Below, in pieces: positions 32,436 through 40,802 of a stretch of DNA of 45,010 nucleotides. The translations under genes and the position numbers were made by a program. Numbering within the stretch: position 1 is the stretch's first letter; the number at the start of each line of letters is the position of its first letter. The notes under the pieces were generated by a model, which saw nothing but the letters and a program-made list of their open reading frames with translations, did not search any database and was not told where the DNA came from. Source of the DNA: Acidiferrobacterales bacterium (GTDB lineage Bacteria; Pseudomonadota; Gammaproteobacteria; Acidiferrobacterales; SZUA-150); assembly GCA_947258385.1 (NCBI GenBank), contig CAMYII010000010.1, positions 1 to 45,010 of the forward strand. Reading direction: 5' to 3'.

Positions 32436-33107
32436 TTGAAAATCCTCGCTCTGGATACCTCCACCGAAACCTGTTCCGTCGCCTTGCTCATCGGCGGGGA
32501 GCTCATCGAATCGGCTGCCTCCGGGGTCCAGCACTCTTCCAAGATCCTGCCGATGGTCGAAGCGCTGCTGGCGCAGGCGGACATCGCACTGGCGCAGCTC
32601 GACACGCTCGCGTTCGGGCGCGGGCCGGGTCTTTTCACGGGATTGCGCATCGGCGCGGGGGTTGTGCAGGGCCTTGGCTTTGCGCTCGAGCTGCCGGTGG
32701 TGCCGGTTTCCTCGCTGGCCGCGCTGGCGCACGGCGTCGATGCGCCCCGTGTGCTGGCGGCGCTCGATGCCCGCATGGGGCAGGTCTACTGGGGGGCGTA
32801 CGAGCGCCGGGGGACGGGGCGAATGGCGCTGAGCGGGCAAGAGCTGGTGATGGCGCCCGACGCCGTGCCGCTGCCGCCAGCCACGACCTGGATGGGCGCT
32901 GGCAGCGGCTGGGACCACTACCACGAGGTATTGACTCAGCGGCTGGGGGACTGCGTCGGGGGCTGGCAGTCGGGCGCGCATCCGCGCGCGCGCGACGTCG
33001 CGCGGCTGGCCGCCGAGGCCTTCCGCGACGGCGAGGCGGTGGCGCCGGAACGCGCCGTGCCGGTCTATCTGCGGGATAATGTCGCCAAAAAGATGTCCGC
33101 GGACTGA
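32436..33107 (+). CDS. tsaB: tRNA threonylcarbamoyladenosine biosynthesis protein TsaB
   Basis: TsaB (YeaZ) works with TsaD and TsaE to make t6A37 in ANN-decoding tRNAs. The 223-residue protein has the ASKHA-fold opening LALDTSTETCSVAL, HSSKILPMVEALL, and GRGPGLFTGLRIG. The start is TTG at 32436. rimI, often next to tsaB, is not seen. It converges on the nhaD remnant. Confidence 0.93.
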   Translation: MKILALDTSTETCSVALLIGGELIESAASGVQHSSKILPMVEALLAQADIALAQLDTLAFGRGPGLFTGLRIGAGVVQGLGFALELPVVPVSSLAALAHGVDAPRVLAALDARMGQVYWGAYERRGTGRMALSGQELVMAPDAVPLPPATTWMGAGSGWDHYHEVLTQRLGDCVGGWQSGAHPRARDVARLAAEAFRDGEAVAPERAVPVYLRDNVAKKMSAD

Positions 33108-33133
33108 TCCACGGGATCAATGCGCAGGCGGTG

Positions 33134-33343
33134 TCAGAACTGGCCGGCGTTGATCCACATGTGTGCCACGATACTGGCGGCGTAGCCGACGGCGATCGCA
33201 GGCGTCCACTTGAGATGTCTGAAGAAGGTGCAATGGCCGCGTGCCTGGCCCATCAGGGCGACTCCGGCCGCCGAGCCGATGGACAGCAGGCTGCCGCCCA
33301 CCCCGGCCGTCAGGGTTACCAGCAGCCATTGGCCCGGCGGCAT
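33134..33343 (-). pseudogene. C-terminal remnant of an NhaD-type Na+/H+ antiporter
   Basis: The 69 codons read PPGQWLLVTLTAGVGGSLLS, then GSAAGVALMGQARGHCTFF, ending KWTPAIAVGYAASIVAHMWI NAGQF (stop 33134). This matches the conserved last membrane segments of NhaD/ArsB-family sodium/proton antiporters. The in-frame upstream codon is a TGA a few bases before 33343, and the Mrp operon begins at 33369, so the first roughly 80 percent of the gene is gone. It lies on the same strand as the Mrp operon, directly after its last gene. Confidence 0.7.
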
Positions 33344-33368
33344 AATGGCCCGTCAGATCAAGTCTGAG

Positions 33369-35066
33369 TTACTTTAAATAATGAAACAACACATACACCG
33401 CCAATAGCATGGCCACCCATAACACCATGCTGCCGGTAGGCCAGGTGCGTGCCAATACGCCATGGGGGCCATGGTGGCGGAACATGCCGCTAATGAACTT
33501 GGACACGCGTCTATGGGTGCTGCGGCGCACGAAGGTGTCGATGGGACGCAGCACGGCGATGAGCCTATGCCAGGACTGCGGCAGCACGCGACGGTAGAGC
33601 CACTCGGCATCGAGATTGGTCGAGTGCAGCTCCGGGGGATAGAGCCCCGAGAGTTTGAGCCAGGCGAAGGCCAGGGCCGAGAAGAATAGCAACTGCAGCT
33701 GTGCCAACACATGGGTGCTATCGTAAGGCGTGTAGTCTACACCGAAAGGTAAGAGCTGATACAACAGTGTCGGATAACAGCCGATGAGCACGCACAGCAC
33801 CGCGGCGATACCCATGGCGATGAGCATATTGCGCGGCGGTTCGGTGACGCGGATGCCGGAATCGTGCGCGAAGAAGGCGAAGAAGGGGATCTTGATGCCG
33901 GCATGGTGGAACACGCCGGCCGAGGCGAACAGCAGCATCAGCCATACTCCGGGGTAGTCTTCCAGCAAGGCCGCGCTCATGACCATGGACTTGCTGACAA
34001 AACCGCTGAACAAGGGGAAGGCGGAAATGGAAGCGGCGCCGACGATGCAGAACGTCGTGGTAATGGGCATGCTCTTGTACAGGCCGCCCAGGTCGGAGCC
34101 GTTCATGCGCCCGGTGAGATGCAGCACCGCCCCCATGGACATGAATAACAGACCCTTAAACAGCACATCATTAAAGGCGTGGGCCACGGCGCCGTTGACC
34201 GCCAGCGCGGTGCCGATGCCGATGCCGCAGACCATGAAGCCGATCTGGTTGATCATGCTGTAGGCCAGCACCCGCCGCAGATCGTTTTCGATCACGGCAT
34301 AGAAAATAGGGAAGCAGGTCATGATGGCGCCGATATAAACCAGGATCTCGGTGCCGGGGAAGGCGCGTGCCAGGGCATAGACCGCCACCTTGGTGGTAAA
34401 GGCGCTCAGGAATACCGTGCCCGTGGGGGTGGCCTCGGGATAGGCGTCGGTGAGCCAGTTATGCAGCAGCGGGAAGGCGCACTTGATGCCGAAGGCAAGA
34501 AAGATCAGCCACGCGGCCGCGCCTTGTAGGCCGATGTAATCAAAGGCCAAGGAACCGCTGGTGCGCAGGTGCAGCAGGGCCCCGGCCAGCAACAGCACGC
34601 CGGACAGCACCTGGATGATTAAATAACGCATGCCGGCGCCGGTGGCCCGGGAAGTGCGCCGCGCCCAGATGAGCATCACCGAGGACAGCGCCAGCAATTC
34701 CCAGAACACGAACAGGGTGAGCAGGTCACCGGCAAACACCGCCCCCAGGGCGCTGCCGGCATAGATCATCGCGGCGACATGTTGCAGGCTGTCGCGTACA
34801 TGCAGGGAAAACACGATGGCGATAAAGGCGGCGATATGGAACAGATAGCCGAACAAGAGGCTGAGCCTGTCCACGCGGTAGGGCGTCAGGGTATAACCGA
34901 GCAACTGCCATTCTAGCTGCACATAGCCATCCACAGAGAGCAGGTGCAGGCCGCCGGCCACGGGCACGGCCAGCATGAGCACGGCGCGCAGCCAGCCGCG
35001 CGTCAACGCGGCCAGCAAGGCGCCGATGAAAAACGGGACGAAGGCCGGCAGTTCAGTCATCCACAT
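33369..35066 (-). CDS. Mrp-type antiporter D-like subunit (third copy)
   Basis: This is a large NuoL/M/N-like (proton-conducting) subunit of about 565 residues. Conserved Glu and Lys positions are present: LFVFWELLALSSVML and GIKCAFPLLHNWLTDAYPEA with FTTKVAVYAL. About 14 membrane segments are expected. It has a long hydrophilic stretch and last helix at the C-terminus (FVRRSTHRRVSKFISGMF). I chose ATG 35064-35066, which overlaps the stop of the small upstream gene; ATG 35060 is also possible. It is the last gene of the operon. Confidence 0.85.
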   Translation of the reverse strand: MWMTELPAFVPFFIGALLAALTRGWLRAVLMLAVPVAGGLHLLSVDGYVQLEWQLLGYTLTPYRVDRLSLLFGYLFHIAAFIAIVFSLHVRDSLQHVAAMIYAGSALGAVFAGDLLTLFVFWELLALSSVMLIWARRTSRATGAGMRYLIIQVLSGVLLLAGALLHLRTSGSLAFDYIGLQGAAAWLIFLAFGIKCAFPLLHNWLTDAYPEATPTGTVFLSAFTTKVAVYALARAFPGTEILVYIGAIMTCFPIFYAVIENDLRRVLAYSMINQIGFMVCGIGIGTALAVNGAVAHAFNDVLFKGLLFMSMGAVLHLTGRMNGSDLGGLYKSMPITTTFCIVGAASISAFPLFSGFVSKSMVMSAALLEDYPGVWLMLLFASAGVFHHAGIKIPFFAFFAHDSGIRVTEPPRNMLIAMGIAAVLCVLIGCYPTLLYQLLPFGVDYTPYDSTHVLAQLQLLFFSALAFAWLKLSGLYPPELHSTNLDAEWLYRRVLPQSWHRLIAVLRPIDTFVRRSTHRRVSKFISGMFRHHGPHGVLARTWPTGSMVLWVAMLLAVYVLFHYLK

Positions 35067-35316
35067 CGTAATAGTCTTCCTTGCGCATGACCACTTTGCG
35101 CATCTCTTTAGCCAGCAGTACCAGCAACACGCAGGCGACAAAGCCGTACAGGGCATAGAAACCCCAGACGTGCTCCCAGGGATGCAGTACGTGGCGGTGC
35201 ACGACGAAATCGGCGATAAACAAGGCCACGCAGATCCCGACCAGGGTGCGTACGACGCGCTGGACATTTTTGGGTTTGTCGAACATATGGGTCTTGTCGG
35301 TGTTTTTCTTGGCCAT
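35053..35316 (-). CDS. small membrane protein of the Mrp-type cluster
   Basis: The 87-residue protein has two membrane segments (around TLVGICVALFIADFVVH and ALYGFVACVLLVLLAKE) and an acidic end EDYYDVDD. I have seen similar small proteins between D-type subunits in related clusters, but no function is known to me. I chose ATG 35314-35316, with GAGG eight bases upstream. Its stop overlaps the next start. Confidence 0.75.
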   Translation of the reverse strand: MAKKNTDKTHMFDKPKNVQRVVRTLVGICVALFIADFVVHRHVLHPWEHVWGFYALYGFVACVLLVLLAKEMRKVVMRKEDYYDVDD

Positions 35317-35326
35317 AGTCATGTCC

Positions 35327-36787
35327 TCAAGCGCTGAGAATCAGATTACTGAGCCGGTACAAGGGCTCGGGATAGATAAACAAAGCCATACAGCCCAGCG
35401 CCGTGATGACGATGGCGATAAGGCAGGGTAGGGGCGCCTCCTTGACGCCGTCGGCGAGCTCGTCCTTGGGCTTGCTGAAAAAGCCGCGCACCGGCACCGG
35501 CAGCAGGTAGGCGATATTGAGCAGGGAGCTCAGCATCAATACGCCCAACAACAGCATCTGTTGTGCTTCCAGGGTGCCGAGGACAAGAAACCATTTACTC
35601 CATGTGCCACCCATAGGCGGCAGACCAATAATGCTGAGGCTGCCGATGAAGAACGCGGCCATGGTGATGGGCATGCGGCGCCCCAGGCCGCGCATATCAC
35701 TGACCTCGGTCTTATGCGTCGCCACCAGGACAGCGCCGGCGCAGAAAAATAAGGTGATCTTGCCGAAGGCATGCATAGCGATATGCATGGCGCTGCCGAT
35801 GACGGCGGTTTGGGTGGCGAGCAAGGCGCCCAGGATTACATAACTCAATTGACTGATGGTGGAGTAGGCCAGGCGCGCCTTGAGGTTGTCCTTGGTCATG
35901 GCCACCAGCGAGGCCAGCACAATGGTGGCACCGGCGAGGTACAACAGCCATTGGGTGGCCGCCAGCGTGGTCACGGTTTCGAGGCCGAAGACATACACAC
36001 ACACCTTGAGGATGGTGAACACGCCGGCCTTGACCACGGCCACGGCATGCAACAAGGCGCTCACCGGCGTAGGGGCCACCATGGCCGCCGGCAACCACCG
36101 GTGAAACGGCATCAAGGCCGCTTTGCCGATGCCGAAGACATAGAGCACAAACAAGATGCTCAACACTGTGTTACCGGCCTTGCCGCGCAAGATCCCGCCG
36201 GGGTTGAAGTCCAGGGTACCGCTGATGGACCAAGTCCACACCATGGCCAGGAGCAGGAAACCCATCGAGGTGCTCATGAGCAGTCCCAGATAGACCCGGC
36301 CGGCGCGTTTGGCCTCATCGCTACCGGCGTGTGTGACCAGCGGATAGGTGGACAAGGTCAGGACCTCATAGGCCACGAACAGGGTCAGCATATTGCCGGC
36401 AAAGGCCACGCCCATGGCGGCGCTCAAAGCCACGGCAAAACAGGCATAGAAACGCGTCTGGTGGGCCTCGTGATGCGCGCGCATATAACCGATGGAGTAA
36501 ATCGAGGTGATGATCCACAGAAAGCTGGCGACCAGGGCGAATAACAGGCCCAGGGGTTCCAGCTCCAGCACCAGCGGTAGCCCCGGAAAGGGCTCGGCCA
36601 GGGTGAGGGCGGGGCGCGCGCCGTCCACAACGGGGGGGGCCAGGGAGATCACCAGAGCGAACAGGCCAGCGGCGCTGATGAGGGTGACGCCCTCGCGCAC
36701 ATTGGGGCTGCGCCCGCTGATGACGATCAGCACCGCCGCCAGCAGCGGCAGCGCCAGGACCCCTTGCAGGAGTAGCGCCTGGCTCAT
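35327..36787 (-). CDS. Mrp-type antiporter D-like subunit (second copy)
   Basis: This NuoL/M/N-like subunit has 486 residues with the conserved LFVAYEVLTLSTYPLV (Glu) and GKAALMPFHRWLPAAMVAPT (Lys), and VSALLHAVAVVKAG. Its ATG at 36785-36787 overlaps the stop of the upstream copy (ATGA), so the two are translationally coupled. It probably forms one of the ion-translocating channels of the complex. Confidence 0.88.
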   Translation of the reverse strand: MSQALLLQGVLALPLLAAVLIVISGRSPNVREGVTLISAAGLFALVISLAPPVVDGARPALTLAEPFPGLPLVLELEPLGLLFALVASFLWIITSIYSIGYMRAHHEAHQTRFYACFAVALSAAMGVAFAGNMLTLFVAYEVLTLSTYPLVTHAGSDEAKRAGRVYLGLLMSTSMGFLLLAMVWTWSISGTLDFNPGGILRGKAGNTVLSILFVLYVFGIGKAALMPFHRWLPAAMVAPTPVSALLHAVAVVKAGVFTILKVCVYVFGLETVTTLAATQWLLYLAGATIVLASLVAMTKDNLKARLAYSTISQLSYVILGALLATQTAVIGSAMHIAMHAFGKITLFFCAGAVLVATHKTEVSDMRGLGRRMPITMAAFFIGSLSIIGLPPMGGTWSKWFLVLGTLEAQQMLLLGVLMLSSLLNIAYLLPVPVRGFFSKPKDELADGVKEAPLPCLIAIVITALGCMALFIYPEPLYRLSNLILSA

Positions 36788-38265
36788 GGCTGCACGCCCA
36801 GGAGCAGGCCGGCCGCCTGGCGCGCCACGCCTACGGTAAGGCTGGTATCGATGCCGAAGTAGATATTCGCCAGCACCAGCGCCCACGTCGGAATCAACAG
36901 GGATAAGGGTGCTTCCTTGATATGCGCATCCGGCTTCGCTGGGGCATCAAAATAGGCCGCCTCGAGAATGCGCCAGACATACACCAGGGCCAGCAGCGAG
37001 CCGATCAGCACCAGCACCGCCACCGGCCACCAGCCGCGCTCGAGGGCGGCCTGAATCAGATACCACTTACTGATAAAGCCGACCGTCAGCGGCACGCCGA
37101 TCAGGCTGAGGCCACCGATGACCACCGCGGCCATGGTCCAGGGCATGCGCCGGCCGATACCGGCCAGATGTTGCAGTTGCATGCTGCCTGTGCGCAGAAA
37201 AATGGCGCCCACGGCCATGAACAAGGCCCCTTTCATGAGCGCGTGGTTGAACAGATGCAGGATGCCGGCGCTGACACCGGTGACCGTGGCGAAGCTGATA
37301 CCCAGTATCATGTAGCCGATCTGGGCCACGCTGGAGTAGGCCAGGATACGTTTGATGTTTTCCTGGAAAATGGCCACGGCCGAGGCCACGAACAGGCCCA
37401 GCAGGGCCAGCAACAGCAATGTCGGGCCCAGGGGCATGGTGTTGAAGGCATACTCGGCCCCGAAAATGGTGAACACGAAGCGCAGCAAGGCATACAGCGC
37501 CACCTTGGTGGCGGTGGCGGCGAGAAACGTGGTCACGACCGAGGGGGCGAAGGTATAGGCGTTGGGCAGCCACAGGTGCAGCGGGAACAGCGCCAGCTTC
37601 AGCGACAGGCCGACGACCAGGAAGGCGAACGCCGTATGTATCGTGCGGGTCGTGGCGACTGCCGGCAGGCGTTGGGCCAGGTCTTGCATGTTCAAGGTGC
37701 CCGTCATCACATACAACAGGCCCACACCGATGAGGATGAAGGTCGCACCGATGGTGCCCATGATCAGGTACTGATACGACGAGGTGAGGGCGCGGCGGTC
37801 CTGACCCATGCTGATCAGGGCATAGGAAGACAGCGAGGAGATCTCCAGGAACACGAACAGATTAAAGGCGTCACCGGTGATGGCGATGCCCAACATTCCC
37901 GCCAGACACAGGAGAAACAAGGTGTAGAACACGCAACGGCGCTCACTAGGGATTTCCTGTGCCACGCTCCTGGCCGCATAGGGCAGGACCACGGCGCTGA
38001 TGCCGGAGACGATCAGCAGCACCAAGGCGCTGACCGGATCGACGTAATATTGAATCCCCCAGGGTGCGGACCAACCCCCCATGGCATAAGCGATGTCGCC
38101 TTGGGACAGGACCTGGCGCAACAATAAGATCGCGATGGCGAAGGTGGCGAAGCCAACTACCGTGGCGAACAGCCAGGCCAGGCCCGCGCGCCGCAACAGC
38201 AGGCATGTGGGTGCAGCGAGCAGCGGCAGGATCACCTGCAGGGCGGGCAGGTGTTGGCGGATCAC
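36784..38265 (-). CDS. mrpD: Mrp-type antiporter subunit D (first copy)
   Basis: MrpD is a NuoM/N-like subunit that translocates protons or cations. The 493-residue protein has LFVFLEISSLSSYALISM (key Glu) and LSLKLALFPLHLWLPNAYTF (key Lys). It directly follows the MrpC-like gene, with a GTGA overlap of start and stop, which is the normal mrpC-mrpD order, so I treat it as the true MrpD. Confidence 0.88.
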   Translation of the reverse strand: MIRQHLPALQVILPLLAAPTCLLLRRAGLAWLFATVVGFATFAIAILLLRQVLSQGDIAYAMGGWSAPWGIQYYVDPVSALVLLIVSGISAVVLPYAARSVAQEIPSERRCVFYTLFLLCLAGMLGIAITGDAFNLFVFLEISSLSSYALISMGQDRRALTSSYQYLIMGTIGATFILIGVGLLYVMTGTLNMQDLAQRLPAVATTRTIHTAFAFLVVGLSLKLALFPLHLWLPNAYTFAPSVVTTFLAATATKVALYALLRFVFTIFGAEYAFNTMPLGPTLLLLALLGLFVASAVAIFQENIKRILAYSSVAQIGYMILGISFATVTGVSAGILHLFNHALMKGALFMAVGAIFLRTGSMQLQHLAGIGRRMPWTMAAVVIGGLSLIGVPLTVGFISKWYLIQAALERGWWPVAVLVLIGSLLALVYVWRILEAAYFDAPAKPDAHIKEAPLSLLIPTWALVLANIYFGIDTSLTVGVARQAAGLLLGVQP

Positions 38266-38615
38266 AGGGAGCTGTCCTTGGCGTGGATCTCGTCTTCTTC
38301 CACGGTGCCGTAGGCCTCGTTGATACGCACCACCAGGGCCAGTCCCAGGGCGGTGGTGGCGACGCCGACGACGATGGCCGTCAGGATCAATACATGGGGC
38401 AGGGGATTGGAATAGCGGCTGACGCCTTCGGCCACGATAGGCGCAGTGCCGCCATGGATCTTGCCCATGCTGATATACAGGATGAACACCGAGGCCTGGA
38501 AGATATTCAGGCCGACGATTTTTTTCACCAGATTGCCGTGGGAGATGACGATATAGAATCCCACCATCATGAGAAAAATGACGATCCAGTAATTGTAATG
38601 CCCCAGTATGCCCAT
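38262..38615 (-). CDS. mrpC: Mrp-type antiporter subunit C (NuoK-like)
   Basis: MrpC is a three-helix NuoK homologue. The 117-residue protein has the expected KKIVGLNIFQASVFILYISM and LPHVLILTAIVVGVATTALG segments. It starts two bases after the MrpB stop and overlaps mrpD. Confidence 0.9.
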   Translation of the reverse strand: MGILGHYNYWIVIFLMMVGFYIVISHGNLVKKIVGLNIFQASVFILYISMGKIHGGTAPIVAEGVSRYSNPLPHVLILTAIVVGVATTALGLALVVRINEAYGTVEEDEIHAKDSSL

Positions 38616-38617
38616 GC

Positions 38618-39034
38618 TCAGCCCCGGCGTCCGGTGAAGGTAAAGAAAATGACCATCATTACCGAGGCCACGGTGAGACCCACGCCCAGTTCGATCAACA
38701 GGATGCCCAGGTGCTGGCCGTGCACCGGGTCCTCGGCCAGTACGCTGTAGTCGAGGTAATTGCCCCCTAAGAGCATGGACGCCACGCCCACCCCGCCGTA
38801 GAGCAGCACGCCCAAGGCGGCCACGGTCTGCAGCAGGGCCGGTGGCATTACGGTGCGGGCATGGTCCAGGCCGAACAGCAAGGCATACAGGATGAAGGCG
38901 GCGGCGAAGATCACGCCTGCCTGGAAGCCGCCGCCGGGCCCATAGTCGCCGTGGAATTGCACATACAGGGCGAACAACAGAATCAGCGGGATAAAGATCT
39001 TGGCGACCAGGCGCAATACCAGGTGTTTACCCAC
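38618..39034 (-). CDS. mrpB: Mrp-type antiporter subunit B (MnhB domain)
   Basis: The 138-residue membrane protein has the MnhB pattern ALYVQFHGDYGPGGGFQAGV and LDHARTVMPP. The start is GTG 39032-39034 with GGAG eight bases upstream. It overlaps the end of the preceding gene by eight bases. Confidence 0.88.
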   Translation of the reverse strand: MGKHLVLRLVAKIFIPLILLFALYVQFHGDYGPGGGFQAGVIFAAAFILYALLFGLDHARTVMPPALLQTVAALGVLLYGGVGVASMLLGGNYLDYSVLAEDPVHGQHLGILLIELGVGLTVASVMMVIFFTFTGRRG

Positions 39035-39575
39035 GTCGACGTCTCCTCCTTGTACGCCGGCGGTCTGCAATCAAGGCCAGCACCCCCACGCCGGCGGTAA
39101 AGATCACGGTGACCTCGCCCAGGGTGTCATAGCCGCGGTAACTGGCCAGCACCGAGGTCACCATATTGGGCACACCGATCTCTGCGGGGGACTGCTGGAT
39201 ATAGCGTGGTGCCACGTGCTGGTGTACCGGTGCCTTGGGATCGCCGAAATCGGGCATGTCCAGGGTGCCGTAGACCAGCGCCGCGCCCGTGACCAGGACC
39301 ACCAACAGCGGCAATACCGCCTTATGCCGCGGCTCTTTCTCCTTGCGCTCGGTCAAGGCCAGGGTGCTTAGCATGAGCACGGTAGATATGCCCGCGCCGA
39401 CGGCGGCCTCGATGAAGGCGACATCCAAGGCATCCAGCACCAGAAAGATACCGGCCGACAGCAGGCTGTAGATGCCAAACAGCATGACCACGCCGAACAG
39501 GTCACGCAGACGCGCCAGCGCCAGTGCGGTGACGGCGAGAAGGCCCAGCAGGACGATGTCGATCAGGTTTGCGAT
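39027..39575 (-). CDS. MrpA C-terminal-like/DUF4040 subunit, start codon non-standard
   Basis: The product has an MbhD/DUF4040-like part (LARLRDLFGVVMLFGIYSLL, DVAFIEAAVGAGISTVLMLS) and a second part resembling MbhE, which together correspond to the C-terminus of MrpA. The protein sequence clearly begins at about IANLIDIVLLGLLAV, but there is no ATG, GTG or TTG there. The codon at 39573-39575 is ATC, and it has an AAAGGGG run seven bases upstream; CTG at 39564-39566 is a second candidate. The first in-frame ordinary starts are far upstream inside mrpG. I place the start at 39575 with low certainty. Confidence 0.8.
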   Translation of the reverse strand: MANLIDIVLLGLLAVTALALARLRDLFGVVMLFGIYSLLSAGIFLVLDALDVAFIEAAVGAGISTVLMLSTLALTERKEKEPRHKAVLPLLVVLVTGAALVYGTLDMPDFGDPKAPVHQHVAPRYIQQSPAEIGVPNMVTSVLASYRGYDTLGEVTVIFTAGVGVLALIADRRRTRRRRRRG

Positions 39576-39802
39576 GGTCTTGCCCCTTTTTTCTCGCTTG
39601 TTGTGCTCGTGACCAGGCTCAAGCCCGCCTGCAACATCAGGCCGATGAGAATAAATCCGGCGCACAGGGTATCGGTGACACCGGCCGCATGCAAACGGGT
39701 ATAGAAATCCGGAAAGCGCAGAATGCCAACGCCTCCGGTGATACCCAGGAACCCGCCGGTGACGAGCAATATCCAACTGAGTATATGAACGATCTCCTGC
39801 AT
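39563..39802 (-). CDS. mrpG: Mrp-type antiporter subunit G
   Basis: MrpG is a small three-helix subunit. The 79-residue protein has the signature GGVGILRFPDFYTRLHAAGV TDTL. It overlaps the end of mrpF by one base and the start of the next gene by about 13 bases. Confidence 0.9.
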   Translation of the reverse strand: MQEIVHILSWILLVTGGFLGITGGVGILRFPDFYTRLHAAGVTDTLCAGFILIGLMLQAGLSLVTSTTSEKKGARPSQT

Positions 39803-40074
39803 CAGGCCTCCTCCTTGTTGGTCTTCTGAGCGGTGTATTCGAAGAAGCGCAGCACCGCCACCGTACTGATGAAATTGATCAGGGCGTAGACCAGGGCGAT
39901 GTCGAGAAAGTCAGGCCGGCCGTTCAAGAATCCGAGCACGGCGATTAACAGCACGGTCTTGGTACCGAACATGTTCGCGGCCAGGATGCGGTCGTACACC
40001 GTAGGGCCCAATATGGCACGGATCAAGGCCAGGCCCATGACCACGAGGATAGCGATGCTAGCGGCGATGAACAT
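39802..40074 (-). CDS. mrpF: Mrp-type antiporter subunit F
   Basis: MrpF is a small membrane subunit. The 90-residue protein has the signature RAILGPTVYDRILAANMFGT and the end ALINFISTVAVLRFFEY. I chose ATG 40072-40074; the frame is open to 40098. Confidence 0.9.
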   Translation of the reverse strand: MFIAASIAILVVMGLALIRAILGPTVYDRILAANMFGTKTVLLIAVLGFLNGRPDFLDIALVYALINFISTVAVLRFFEYTAQKTNKEEA

Positions 40075-40079
40075 GGGCT

Positions 40080-40553
40080 CTATTCCACCATGTCGCAAAT
40101 CTTGCGGTCCATCTCACCGGTCTGCAACGCGGCCGCGGCCGCGTGCGTGAGCGCATGCACTTCGATGCCGTCTTCGGTCACATCGATGCTCACGGTGCCC
40201 GGCGTCAAGGTAATGGAATTGGCGTAAATCACCTTGCCCATGAGGGTTTTTTGATTGGCCTTAAGGCGCACCCGCTGGGGACTGATGGGCAGGCTGGGGG
40301 CCCAGATGCGGAGTGTGACATCGATAGTGGATTTAAACACTTCCCAGCCCAGCCACAGCCAATACAAGGGCAGCTTAAGCAAGCTAAGGTGCAAAGCATG
40401 GCTTTGCCGGTCCACCGCATCCATGCGCAGGGTGAGCATGACCACCAACATCACCGATAACACACCCAGACTGAGTAAGAGTAGCTGGTAATGCCCGGAG
40501 AGCAGTAACCAGAAAGCGTACAGGGCTAAGCTTAGGCTGAGCGCATGTGCCAT
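40080..40553 (-). CDS. mrpE: Mrp-type antiporter subunit E
   Basis: MrpE helps assembly of the complex. The 157-residue protein has the family segment ANSITLTPGTVSIDV and YWLWLGWEVFKSTIDV. Its ATG follows GAGG by eight bases. It is the first gene of the operon; a 250-base spacer precedes it. Confidence 0.9.
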   Translation of the reverse strand: MAHALSLSLALYAFWLLLSGHYQLLLLSLGVLSVMLVVMLTLRMDAVDRQSHALHLSLLKLPLYWLWLGWEVFKSTIDVTLRIWAPSLPISPQRVRLKANQKTLMGKVIYANSITLTPGTVSIDVTEDGIEVHALTHAAAAALQTGEMDRKICDMVE

Positions 40554-40802
40554 ACTGTGTCCTCGTTTTTTATTCGAACTTCCACGAGCCTTTATCTATG
40601 CCAGTGGAATGCTGAGTGACCCTACAGCCTGTTGGCATCAACCTTAATACATTTTGCCGATGCTTACCAAAACCCGGCTTGGGTGCCGTGTACCAATCGC
40701 CTATTGGCAAATAGGTGCGTATGGCTTTACCGGCGGCTGCGACCACGACCCAACAATGTGATCTTAACAATGTGATCGCTCTGTGGCGGCGGGTTTGACA
40801 CG

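Noticed and set aside
36922-38127. 401-aa open frame on the plus strand opposite mrpD and mrpC
   Set aside because: It is antisense to clear membrane-protein genes; long frames opposite GC-rich genes arise from codon bias, and its Gln/His/Gly-rich sequence is not protein-like.
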